Shown here piece after piece: positions 54,489-62,783 of a stretch of DNA of 64,000 nucleotides (positions are counted from its first letter, which is position 1; every line of letters begins with the position of its first letter). The stretch spans positions 50,876 through 114,875 of the forward strand of contig MEEK01000007.1 of NCBI GenBank assembly GCA_001724425.1, written 5' to 3'. The notes under the pieces were generated by a model. It was not told the origin of the DNA. It ran no database searches and saw only the letters and a list, made by a program, of their open reading frames with translations. This DNA comes from Microbacterium sp. SCN 70-27. GTDB taxonomy: Bacteria; Actinomycetota; Actinomycetes; Actinomycetales; Microbacteriaceae. Position numbers and translations under genes: made by a program.

Positions 54489-56294
54489 TCAGTCGCCCAT
54501 GACCCACACCATCATCGCCGGCTGTGTGGGCTCGCCTGTGAGATAGGCGATGCGCACGGGGACGCCGAACGTGACGTGGACGCTCACCAGCCCCTCCGAT
54601 GCCCCCAAAGCCGCGCGCGCCGCGGGTGACGTGGTGAAGGTCAACGACCCGCCGTCCGCGGGAAGATCGGATGTCGCGGTGAGAATGGTGCTGCCAGCGC
54701 GTGCGGACTGTATGTCGGCGGACGCCGTCACCGAACCCGTGGTGCCGCCGGCGGGGGCCGCGTACACGGTGAGAGCCGCGAGTCGTGCCGCCGACGCGGC
54801 GGGCAGGGTGAACTCGATCTCCGAGACGGGGGTCTCCGAGAAAACCGCGGGCGAGTATGCAGAGCCGTCACCCAGATGGCATCCACGAGTATAGCCCCAT
54901 CCGACCGGATCGACCGGGAAGCACACCGGCTCTCCCCTGTCGATCTGATCGGCGTGCGACTCCCATGCCGAGTTCCCCGTGGTCGGCCACGCCGGAGCGG
55001 GAAGCAGTTCGATGCCGCGCGCGTACCAGCCGGAGGTCACGAACCAAACGAGGACGATCGGCGCGCCGAGCACCGCCAGCACCCGATACCAGGTCGAACC
55101 CGCCTCGAGTCGATCGCGCACTGAGTCCAGGAGCGCACTCACGACCCCGGCAACGACGAACACTGCTCCGATATACGCGACGATGGTCTGTCTCGAGATC
55201 GGCACGTCAGAGATCACACTGTCCACGGTGCCCCGGTTCCACCAGAACGATAGGCCGAACGCCGAGATGGCCGCATTGCCGACGATGAGGACGAGCCCCG
55301 CGACGGCGAGCACGGTGCCCGGTCGTCGCGTGAGGATCAGGAGCGCGACCACGCCCCCAGCCACGAGGATGCCGCACATCGCGGCGACGACGAAGCTCGT
55401 CAGGTGCCCAGGACCGAGCACCAGCGACCCCGGCAGCGCTGCACCCGCCTTCGCCGCGGTGATCGCCTTGTCGACGGTCGTCCAGTCCGTCGAGGGCCCC
55501 AGCGCGTACCCGGAGAGGGACGACACGGCAAGCTGAGCCACTTGCGCGAACGCCGCCGCGATGATGATCACCCCGATGACGCGGAACCTCCGGCCGGCGA
55601 AGAGGAGTGCGAGCACGACGAGCGGGATCGCGGCCAGCACCGTCGGCTTCGTGAGTGCGAGGATCGGAAGGAGAAACATCCACCACGGCACGGGACGGTC
55701 GGCGAGCGCCGCGCTGACCGCGCACGCCGCGATCGGTACGACGGCGAAGTAGGAAATGTTGATGAAGGTTCGGGTCGAGAAGTCCGCCACGAAGAGGATC
55801 AGCGCGACCACGACCAGGCGCGTGGCGTCGCTCGCGATGATCAATCGGAACCACGGGAGGCAGAACGAGCCGACGAGCACGGCGGCACCGAGGAGGGCGA
55901 TCGCCGTGTAGACGTAGGGGATCGCGGTCGCGGAAGTCCCGAATGCGACGGGCAGAAGTGCGAGGATGCGGAGGAAGACCGGCGAGTAGCCGGCATCCGT
56001 CGCGAAAAGCGCAGACCACGGCGAGCCGGAGACGGAGTTCGGATAGTAATTCGTCGCGGTCTCTGCCCACATCGCCCCGCTGAACACCCACTGCGGCTGG
56101 GCGATCATGACGAACACGGGGTACCCGATCAGTACCGCTGCAAACATCACCCGTGGCGTTAGCTTCGAGCGGCCGTCGATCGAGCCGGCTCGTGCACGAA
56201 GCATGTCACCCCAGCGAGAGAGCAGGCGCCCAAGCGCCCCTCCCTTGGCCGCCCGACGGGTCCTTGAGTAGGGCGTATCGATGATCGCGTCCAC
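54489..56294 (-). CDS. Large membrane protein of unknown function with C-terminal extracytoplasmic domain
   Basis: This 601-residue polytopic protein has an N-terminal cytoplasmic segment (1-50), about eleven predicted spans (about 55-450) and a C-terminal extracytoplasmic beta-rich domain of about 140 residues (SEIEFTLPAASAARLAALTVYAAPAGG, then VSVHVTFGVPVRIAYLTGE). It resembles GT-C-like surface-glycan proteins but no family is recognised. The start is set at GTG 56294 because GGAGG lies nine bases upstream. A longer frame runs to 56501 without support. It converges with the HAD gene 12 bases away. Confidence 0.72.
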   Translation of the reverse strand: MDAIIDTPYSRTRRAAKGGALGRLLSRWGDMLRARAGSIDGRSKLTPRVMFAAVLIGYPVFVMIAQPQWVFSGAMWAETATNYYPNSVSGSPWSALFATDAGYSPVFLRILALLPVAFGTSATAIPYVYTAIALLGAAVLVGSFCLPWFRLIIASDATRLVVVALILFVADFSTRTFINISYFAVVPIAACAVSAALADRPVPWWMFLLPILALTKPTVLAAIPLVVLALLFAGRRFRVIGVIIIAAAFAQVAQLAVSSLSGYALGPSTDWTTVDKAITAAKAGAALPGSLVLGPGHLTSFVVAAMCGILVAGGVVALLILTRRPGTVLAVAGLVLIVGNAAISAFGLSFWWNRGTVDSVISDVPISRQTIVAYIGAVFVVAGVVSALLDSVRDRLEAGSTWYRVLAVLGAPIVLVWFVTSGWYARGIELLPAPAWPTTGNSAWESHADQIDRGEPVCFPVDPVGWGYTRGCHLGDGSAYSPAVFSETPVSEIEFTLPAASAARLAALTVYAAPAGGTTGSVTASADIQSARAGSTILTATSDLPADGGSLTFTTSPAARAALGASEGLVSVHVTFGVPVRIAYLTGEPTQPAMMVWVMGD

Positions 56295-56349
56295 GACCGG
56301 GTTCCTCCTGCGTTCGGATCGGCGGGATGACTGCACCGCCCCCACAACT

Positions 56350-57486
56350 CTAGGACGTGCCTGGTTCCGCCCCGTAGGAAAACCCAGGACGACGGGATGC
56401 AGAGCGCAACGCCTCCAGGGTGCTCGCCGCCGTACGGTCCCAGGTGAAGCCCGCCGCGCGCGCGCGACCCGCGTCACGAAGCCGGGTCGCCAGGGCGTCA
56501 TCCGTCAGCAGCCGTTCCAGACCGTGCGCGATCGCGTCGGTGTCGTGGGGGTCGACCTGAACAGCGGCATCTCCGACGACTTCGGGGAGGCTCGACAGGT
56601 TCGAGGTGAGCACCGGCGCGCCTGCCGCCATGGCTTCCAGCGGCGGCAGACCGAACCCCTCGTAGAGCGAGGGGTAGGCGAAGGCGCTGGCCCCCGCATA
56701 CAGCGCGCGCAGCTCAGGATCGGACACTCGACCGAGGAGACGGACTTCGGCGGCCTCGGCCTTTCCCACGATGCCGTCGTCCTCCCAGCCTCGAGCGCCC
56801 ACAAGGGCGAGATCGAATCGCGCCCGGACAGCCGGGTCGAGCTTCAACCAGGCATCCAATAGCCGCTCGAGATTCTTTCGGGGTTCCAGCGTTCCCACGG
56901 CGAGGACGTAGGGCCGTGTGAGATCGGGGTGACCCGGCCGGTCGACAGGAGCGGTGAAGGAGGCATCCGCCGCCAGCGGAGTGACGACGGTCTTCCCGCG
57001 GGATGTCGGGAACAGCCGTTCGAGGTCGTCGCGGGTGGCGTTCGAGATGCAGGGCAGGACGCTCGCGCGTCGCAGCGCAGGCCGGATCGTCGCCTTCTCG
57101 ATCCGCGCGGCGCGCGCCTGCGCGTGAGCCCCGTCGATGAAGGGAACGAGGTCGTACACGACGACCCCGGTCGGTACGCGCGTGAACCACGCCGTCAGGT
57201 AGCTGTTCGTCGAGAGGAACGCACGGGTCGTCCGATTGGCCCGCCACGCCGCGGCGAGATGCCAGAGCGGATCCGGCAGATCGATGAGCACCCAGCGAAA
57301 ACGCTCGGGGTCCAGATCCCCCCAGGGTTCCCGCGCGAACAGCGAGAACCGCTCGCTCGCCGCCTCCGGCAACCGTTCGAGCGCCGTCAGCAGTTCGCGC
57401 ACGTAGCGACCGCGACCCGCGGGCACCTCCGCCGCCGCCCGCGCGTCGATGCCGATGGGAAGTCGGGCCCGTATGTCGGGATGCAT
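56350..57486 (-). CDS. Family-4 glycosyltransferase (mannosyltransferase-like)
   Basis: This 378-residue GT4 enzyme has a donor lobe starting YVLAVGTLEPRKNLERLLDAWLKL and ALYAGASAFAYPSLYEGFGLPPLEAMAAGAPVL (E-x7-E). The N-terminal lobe has RLPIGIDARAAAEVPAGRGRYVRELL, like bacterial mannosyl/rhamnosyltransferases. ATG 57486 is preferred to GTG 57492 because GGAGA lies six bases upstream of it. It is divergent from gmd, which makes a GDP-sugar it might use. Confidence 0.88.
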   Translation of the reverse strand: MHPDIRARLPIGIDARAAAEVPAGRGRYVRELLTALERLPEAASERFSLFAREPWGDLDPERFRWVLIDLPDPLWHLAAAWRANRTTRAFLSTNSYLTAWFTRVPTGVVVYDLVPFIDGAHAQARAARIEKATIRPALRRASVLPCISNATRDDLERLFPTSRGKTVVTPLAADASFTAPVDRPGHPDLTRPYVLAVGTLEPRKNLERLLDAWLKLDPAVRARFDLALVGARGWEDDGIVGKAEAAEVRLLGRVSDPELRALYAGASAFAYPSLYEGFGLPPLEAMAAGAPVLTSNLSSLPEVVGDAAVQVDPHDTDAIAHGLERLLTDDALATRLRDAGRARAAGFTWDRTAASTLEALRSASRRPGFSYGAEPGTS

Positions 57487-57547
57487 GTGCACTCTCCTCT
57501 GTGGCCGGCCCTGGCCCGTCCGAATGGGCGTGCGGAAGCCGCCCGAC

Positions 57548-57553
57548 TAGGAT
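57548..57553 (+). promoter_or_regulatory. TAGGAT -10 box of the gmd-rmd pair
   Basis: TAGGAT lies 30 bases before ATG 57584. The predicted transcript start near 57560 leaves a leader containing GGAGG (57573-57577), which fixes the gmd start at 57584 rather than at ATG 57557. Confidence 0.5.
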
Positions 57554-57583
57554 GTCATGGGCAGTTCGAACTGGAGGAAGACC

Positions 57584-58588
57584 ATGACAGAAGCGCGCCG
57601 CGCACTCATCACCGGGATCACCGGGCAGGATGGCGGACACCTCGCCGAGCTGCTCCACGACAAAGGCTACGAGGTGTTCGGGCTGATCCGCGGACAGAAC
57701 AACCCGCGCCGCGCCGAAGTCGAGCGCGACATGCCGTATGTGACGCTGATCGAAGGCGACCTCACCGACCCCACATCCCTCGTGCGCGCCGTGGAGACCT
57801 CGGATCCCCACGAGCTGTACAACCTCGCCGCGATCAGCCACGTCGGCTACTCCTTCAAGAATCCCACCCTGACGGCGGATGTCACCGCGAAGGGTGTGCT
57901 GAACGTCCTGGAAGCAGTGCGCATCACCGGGCGCACCGAGACCACGCGCATCTACCAGGCGTCCACCTCGGAGATGTTCGGCGGCCTCGACTACAACCGC
58001 CCCGGTGCCGGTTACAACGAGAACTCGCTCTTCCACCCCCGCAGCCCGTATGGGGTCGCCAAGCTGTACGGCCACTGGATCGCCAAGAACTATCGCGAGA
58101 GCTATGGGATGTTCGTCTCGTGCGGCATCCTGTTCAACCACGAGGGTGAGCGACGCGGGGTCGAGTTCGTGACCCGGAAGATCACGCACGCGGTGGCCCG
58201 GATCAAGCTCGGTCTCCAGCCGAACATCGAGCTCGGCGACCTGTGGCCCAAGCGGGACTGGGGCTACGCGGGAGACTTCGTCGAGGGAATGTGGCGCATG
58301 CTTCAGCACGATGAGGCCGACGACTTCGTGCTGGCGACGGGTGAGACGCACTCGATCGAAGAGTTCCTCACGCTGGCATTCGGCGAGATCGGCATCGACG
58401 ACTGGCGGCCCTACGTCGTGCAGAACCCCGCGTTCATGCGACCAGCGGAGGTCGACATCCTGTTGGGCGACCCGAAGAAGGCGGAAGAGGTGCTCGGCTG
58501 GAGTCGTAAGGTCGATTTCCCGGGACTCGTCCGCCTCATGGTCGCGCACGATCTGGAGCTCGCGGAGGCTGAGGCCGCCCGCGTATGA
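57584..58588 (+). CDS. gmd: GDP-mannose 4,6-dehydratase
   Basis: Gmd converts GDP-mannose to GDP-4-keto-6-deoxymannose. The 334-residue enzyme has ALITGITGQDGGHLAELLHDKGYEVFGLIR, the Gmd signature. ISHVGYSFKNP, STSEMFGG (catalytic Thr/Ser and Glu) and SPYGVAKLYGHWIAKNYRE (Y-x3-K) follow, then FNHEGERRG and GDLWPKRDWGYAGDFVEGMW. The start is ATG 57584. The stop overlaps the next gene's ATG (ATGA), pairing it with an rmd-like reductase. Confidence 0.95.
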   Translation: MTEARRALITGITGQDGGHLAELLHDKGYEVFGLIRGQNNPRRAEVERDMPYVTLIEGDLTDPTSLVRAVETSDPHELYNLAAISHVGYSFKNPTLTADVTAKGVLNVLEAVRITGRTETTRIYQASTSEMFGGLDYNRPGAGYNENSLFHPRSPYGVAKLYGHWIAKNYRESYGMFVSCGILFNHEGERRGVEFVTRKITHAVARIKLGLQPNIELGDLWPKRDWGYAGDFVEGMWRMLQHDEADDFVLATGETHSIEEFLTLAFGEIGIDDWRPYVVQNPAFMRPAEVDILLGDPKKAEEVLGWSRKVDFPGLVRLMVAHDLELAEAEAARV

Positions 58589-59496
58589 CGCGGAACCTCG
58601 TCATCACCGGCGTCGACGGGTTCGTCGGGCGGCATCTCGCCCGCATCGCGGCGGAGGCAGGGTGGGACGTCTTCGGCGTGTCGCGGAGCACGCAGGTGGA
58701 CGCGGACCTCTCCGCAAGCCTCTCCGGCTACGCCTCCGCCGATCTACGACAAGGCTGGCCGGACGCGGCGCCGACCGAGGCGGCCATCGTCCACCTCGCA
58801 GGTCTTGCCGCAGTCGGGGCCTCGTTCGACCGACCGCAGGACTACATCGACGGCAACAGCGCGATGGTCACGAACATGTGCGAATCGCTCCTGAAGGCCA
58901 GAGACGATGCGCGGATCATCGGCGTCTCGACGGGCGCGGTGTACGCGCAACGCGATGATGACCCGGCTCGAAGCGAGCGCGACCCGATCGCCTTCACATC
59001 GCCGTACGTCGTGAGCAAGATCCTCGTGGAGAACCAGCTCGCGTACTACGCGCGGCGTGGCCTCGACACGGTGGTGGCACGCCCGTTCAACCACATCGGC
59101 CCGGGCCAGGGCCCGGGGTTCCTGCTCCCGGATCTCCTGGCGCAGCTTCGCCGCATTGCGCCGTCGGAGCCGCTGCGCGTAGGCGACCTGACGACGCGCC
59201 GCGATTACACCGATGTACGCGACGTCGCGCGCGCCTACCTCGCGCTGGCCGCCGCTGCCGAACTCCCCGATCCGGTGTACAACATCGCCTCCGGCGTCTC
59301 ACGCTCGGGAAAGGAACTGCTCGCCGCCCTGTGCACGGCGACGGGAACACCGCAGCCCAGGCTCACCGTGGATGCGTCACGCATTCGCGCAACGGACCCG
59401 GCGATCATCGTCGGCGATGCGACACGGCTACGCGATGCCACCGGGTGGGCACCGCTGGTCCCCTTCGACCAGACAGTCACCGACGCCGTCGGCTGA
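58585..59496 (+). CDS. rmd: NAD-dependent epimerase/reductase, GDP-6-deoxy-D-mannose reductase-like
   Basis: This 303-residue short-chain dehydrogenase (VITGVDGFVGRHLARI) has STGAVYA and SPYVVSKILVE (Y-x3-K) and ARPFNHIGPGQGPGFLLPDLLAQ, an Rmd-type signature. With Gmd it would give GDP-D-rhamnose (or a related 6-deoxyhexose such as GDP-6-deoxytalose). The stereochemical outcome cannot be read from sequence. The RgpF-like gene at the end of the window fits a rhamnose-containing chain. Confidence 0.82.
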   Translation: MTRNLVITGVDGFVGRHLARIAAEAGWDVFGVSRSTQVDADLSASLSGYASADLRQGWPDAAPTEAAIVHLAGLAAVGASFDRPQDYIDGNSAMVTNMCESLLKARDDARIIGVSTGAVYAQRDDDPARSERDPIAFTSPYVVSKILVENQLAYYARRGLDTVVARPFNHIGPGQGPGFLLPDLLAQLRRIAPSEPLRVGDLTTRRDYTDVRDVARAYLALAAAAELPDPVYNIASGVSRSGKELLAALCTATGTPQPRLTVDASRIRATDPAIIVGDATRLRDATGWAPLVPFDQTVTDAVG

Positions 59497-59555
59497 TGAT
59501 CCCGACACCGACCCGGCTCACATGAGCACCGGCGGAACGCAAGAATACTCCGTGC

Positions 59556-59572
59556 TCGGCGGTGTCCGCCGA
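59556..59572. terminator. 7-bp hairpin between convergent genes
   Basis: TCGGCGG and CCGCCGA pair around a 3-base loop in the 80-base gap between the convergent rmd-like gene and the GT2 gene. It may serve both directions. Confidence 0.45.
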
Positions 59573-59576
59573 CGTG

Positions 59577-60494
59577 TCAGTCGCGTTCGCGACGCCGACC
59601 GAACCGACGGCGCAGACGCTGCAGGTCGCTCGGACGCGCATCCAGCTCCCTGACGATCTCCTCGCGGACGATGCGTCGAGTCACGTCGGGGATGAACCGG
59701 GTGAGGTACAGCGCGAGACCCGCGCCGTGGGTGGCGGTGTACTCGCGGAGGGCCGCGTCGCGGATCATCGCGTCGTAGCGGGCGTGCTCTTCCTCCAGCG
59801 CGAACATGCTGTTGCCGAGTTCACCCTGTACGCCTTCGCGTTGCATCCAGAAAGCGAGCGGTTCGCCGTCGATGAAGCCGATCCGGTGGCGCACGAGCGT
59901 GCGCAGACCCAGATCCCAATCCTCGGCGGCATGGATCGACTCGTCGTACAGCCCGACGCGGTCGTGGAGGACGGAGCGGTAGAGGTACCCGATGGGCACC
60001 CAACGATTCACTTCGAGGAGGTCGAGGTAGGTGATTTCATGGAGGTCCGCCCAGAACGGTCCTCGACCGGCCTCCGCGAAGCCGCCGTCCGGCGTCGGCA
60101 GCTCGTAGACGATCTCGGTGCGCGCCACGACGCCGATCTCATCGGGGTGCGCATCGAGGTAGTCCACCGTGCGGGCCAGAAACGCGGGATGCCAGAGGTC
60201 ATCGTCGTCGTGGAGCACGACGAACTCCGTGTCCACCACGCGCACACCGCGGTTCGCGGCGGCAGAGCGCCCGGTCGCGACGACGTTGTGGATGACCTCG
60301 ATCCGCGCCCGATCCTGGGGCGGGAGTTCGGCGATGATCTCGTCGACGACCGCGGCGTCACCGCCGTCGTTGACGACGCACGCGCGCCAGGCTCGATACT
60401 CCTGCGCCCCCAGGTCGGCGAGGGCGCGGCGCAGGAACCAGGGACGGTTCTTCGTCCTCACGACGATCCCTACACGCGGCGATGAGTCTGGCAC
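59577..60494 (-). CDS. Family-2 glycosyltransferase
   Basis: This 305-residue GT-A enzyme has VGIVVRTKNRPWFLRRALADL, VVNDGGDAAVV, FVVLHDDDDLWHPAFL (metal-site acidic run) and ESIHAAEDWDLGLRTL (ED acid pair). The C-terminus is Arg-rich and basic, likely for membrane association. The GTG at 60494 has AGGAGA six bases upstream and is preferred to the longer GTG/ATG starts at 60533/60524. Confidence 0.88.
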   Translation of the reverse strand: MPDSSPRVGIVVRTKNRPWFLRRALADLGAQEYRAWRACVVNDGGDAAVVDEIIAELPPQDRARIEVIHNVVATGRSAAANRGVRVVDTEFVVLHDDDDLWHPAFLARTVDYLDAHPDEIGVVARTEIVYELPTPDGGFAEAGRGPFWADLHEITYLDLLEVNRWVPIGYLYRSVLHDRVGLYDESIHAAEDWDLGLRTLVRHRIGFIDGEPLAFWMQREGVQGELGNSMFALEEEHARYDAMIRDAALREYTATHGAGLALYLTRFIPDVTRRIVREEIVRELDARPSDLQRLRRRFGRRRERD

Positions 60495-60576
60495 GGATCG
60501 TCTCCTGTCTCGGCGCGCGGCCATGGCGATCACGGGCGGCCGCGCCGCCCTGGGGCCTCGATGAGCGAGCGGTTCC

Positions 60577-60582
60577 TATAAT
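60577..60582 (+). promoter_or_regulatory. Perfect TATAAT -10 box, leaderless start
   Basis: TATAAT is followed by six bases and ATG 60589. It is the only perfect -10 consensus next to a start codon noticed in the window. Confidence 0.65.
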
Positions 60583-60588
60583 CGTAGA

Positions 60589-62733
60589 ATGCTCCGCGCT
60601 GTCCGTTCCCTGTGGAGGCGCGCCCGGGGCGTTCCGGCATTCCGATGGGCATTGGAGGCGGGAGATCGCCTCTGGTGGGCGCGAACGATTCGAGCCTCAT
60701 CGCTCGTCGATCTCGAGCTGGTGCGCGCACAGGGTCACCGCGGCGGAGTGCGCAGCGCCGTGCGACGCTACGTGCGTGGGGGGTTCCACGAGGGTTTCGC
60801 GCTGCACCCGATGCTGCTGGAACGGATGGTTGCCGGTCAACTCTCCGACGTCGGCCGAGTGCCGGCGCTGTACGCGTATCTGGTCAACGACTCCGCCCGC
60901 GTGTCGACGACCGTCGCGTGGGATGCCCCGGCGTTCGCCGCGGAACACCCCGACTCGGCCGCCGGCGCGGGCGGCGTCCTGGGTGCGGCGTCGAGGCGGG
61001 CGCGGGCCGGACAATCGCTGGACGTCTTGGGCGTACCCGCGACATGGACGGATCTCTCGGGCGCCGCGCTTCCGGCGGCGCGAGCGTCGGTCGAGGGGTC
61101 TTCGACCTCTCTGCGCGCGTTCTCCGAGCCGCGAGGTTTCGTGTGCCGCATCGCGGCGGACGAGGATGCGAGCGCGGCGCTTCGAGTCGTGCACGAACTC
61201 GCCGAACGCTCCGACACCGCCGTCGTCATCGCGATCGCACCGCGTGCGACGGATATCTGGGTCGCCGCATCGCTCCTGCGCCTACGTCACCCGAGGATTC
61301 AGATCGTGGCCGATGACGGGCGGGTGATGGCTGCGCTCTTCTCGCTGCGCCCCGACGCCGTCCTCGTCGTCCGCGGGCCGCACGCGGAGATCACCGCGAC
61401 CGATCTGAACACTCTTGCCCACAACGCCACCGACCGTGCCGTCGCGCCGCTGTGGTTGGATGCCGCAGACGGCACCGTGGCGTCGGCGGGGGTCGTCGCA
61501 CACGACGGCATCGCGGTGCCGCTGCTGCGGGATCACCCCGAGGAGGACGCGCGAGCGCTCCCCGCGGCCCTTCCGGTCGTGGGGATCGAAGGCGAGTCGT
61601 TCGCTGCCCCCGCACCCTCGCGCCGAGTCCGGCAACCACTCCTCCTGCCGGGCGCCACCGTGCGGGCGCCGAGGCCGACCCGCCAACCCGCCCTCGCGGC
61701 ACCCCCCGGTACGCCGGCCGTCGATCTGGCGGACGTCCTCGCGCCGCTGCGTCTGCAGGTCGACCGGTCCTCCACCGCGTCGGTGCGGCTGACGAGGTCG
61801 CCCGAGCTGGTGTCTCTGCCCGATGGTAGGACGGTGCCGCGGCTGCGTTGGGCGATAAGGATCGCCGCACCGCCCGGTCGCCGCGGGGAGTGGTGGGGCG
61901 ACACGCACTTCGCCCGCGGCATCGCCGACGCGTTGCGCCGCCTGGGTCAGGAAGTGGTCATCGACTCCTACGCCGCCCGCAGTCGGGCGACGTCGTATCT
62001 GGACGATGTCGTCCTGGCGTTGCGGGGCCCGGAGCCGATCGCCGCACAGCGCGGCGCCCGTTCGCTGCTGTGGATCATCAGCCACCCCGACGAGATCCGC
62101 GAGCAGGATGTCGCGGGCTTCGACGCCGTCTTTGCGGCATCCGAGCCGTGGGCGCGTGCGGCGACGCAGCGCCTGGGCCGCTCGATCCTCCCCCTGCTGC
62201 AGTGCACCGATACGTCGCGGTTCCGTCCCGCCGGCCTCCCGCGCGGTGCCGACCTCGTGTTCGTCGGCACGGCCCGCGGCATCCCGCGACCCTCCATCAT
62301 CGAGCCTCTCCGGGCGGGCATTCCCGTGTCGGTATATGGACCCGACTGGAGCGGGTGGATCCCCGGATCCGCGATCAAGGGCTCCGGTGTTCCCAATGAC
62401 AGGTTGCCCGCGGTGTACGAGCGCGCCGGAGCGGTGTTGAACGACCACTGGCCGGCGATGCGGCGAGAGGGATTCGTCTCGAACCGCCTGTTCGATGTCG
62501 TCGCCGCCGGTGGACGTGCGATCAGCGACGATGTCGAAGGCATCGACGACCTGTTCGGGGCCGCGGTCCGCACGTACGGGACGATCGCGGAGTTGATCGG
62601 CATCGCCGCCGACGATCTCGACTCGGAGTTCCCCGCAGAGTCCGACCTCGCCGCGATCGCGGAATCGGTGCGAATCCACCACTCGTTCGACGCCCGCGCC
62701 GCCACCCTCCTGGACGCCGCGCTCGCGCGCTGA
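60589..62733 (+). CDS. Large glycosyltransferase with C-terminal GT-B (CgeB/GT1-like) domain
   Basis: This 714-residue protein has an N-terminal region (1 to about 400) that is helical and Ala/Arg-rich, with a Rossmann-like stretch (FVCRIAADEDASAALRVVHELAERSDTAVVIAIAPRATDIWVAASLL). It contains a Pro-rich linker at about 340-380. The C-terminal GT-B-like half (about 420-710) has WWGDTHFARGIADALRRLGQEVVIDSYA, LLWIISHPDEI, LVFVGTARGIPRPSIIEPL, SVYGPDWSGW and REGFVSNRLFDVVAAGGRAISDDV. This matches glycosyltransferases of the spore-maturation CgeB type. The N-terminal part is unassigned. The start is leaderless at ATG 60589. Confidence 0.82.
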   Translation: MLRAVRSLWRRARGVPAFRWALEAGDRLWWARTIRASSLVDLELVRAQGHRGGVRSAVRRYVRGGFHEGFALHPMLLERMVAGQLSDVGRVPALYAYLVNDSARVSTTVAWDAPAFAAEHPDSAAGAGGVLGAASRRARAGQSLDVLGVPATWTDLSGAALPAARASVEGSSTSLRAFSEPRGFVCRIAADEDASAALRVVHELAERSDTAVVIAIAPRATDIWVAASLLRLRHPRIQIVADDGRVMAALFSLRPDAVLVVRGPHAEITATDLNTLAHNATDRAVAPLWLDAADGTVASAGVVAHDGIAVPLLRDHPEEDARALPAALPVVGIEGESFAAPAPSRRVRQPLLLPGATVRAPRPTRQPALAAPPGTPAVDLADVLAPLRLQVDRSSTASVRLTRSPELVSLPDGRTVPRLRWAIRIAAPPGRRGEWWGDTHFARGIADALRRLGQEVVIDSYAARSRATSYLDDVVLALRGPEPIAAQRGARSLLWIISHPDEIREQDVAGFDAVFAASEPWARAATQRLGRSILPLLQCTDTSRFRPAGLPRGADLVFVGTARGIPRPSIIEPLRAGIPVSVYGPDWSGWIPGSAIKGSGVPNDRLPAVYERAGAVLNDHWPAMRREGFVSNRLFDVVAAGGRAISDDVEGIDDLFGAAVRTYGTIAELIGIAADDLDSEFPAESDLAAIAESVRIHHSFDARAATLLDAALAR

Positions 62734-62783
62734 TCGACGGGAGCGTCAGCGGATCGGGCGCACCGGCCCAGCCATCCGCATCG

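Noticed and set aside
57557-57583. Earlier gmd start at ATG 57557 (MGSSNWRKTMTEA)
   Set aside because: It lies only three bases past the -10 box and lacks a ribosome binding site, while ATG 57584 has GGAGG at ideal spacing and begins the conserved N-terminus.
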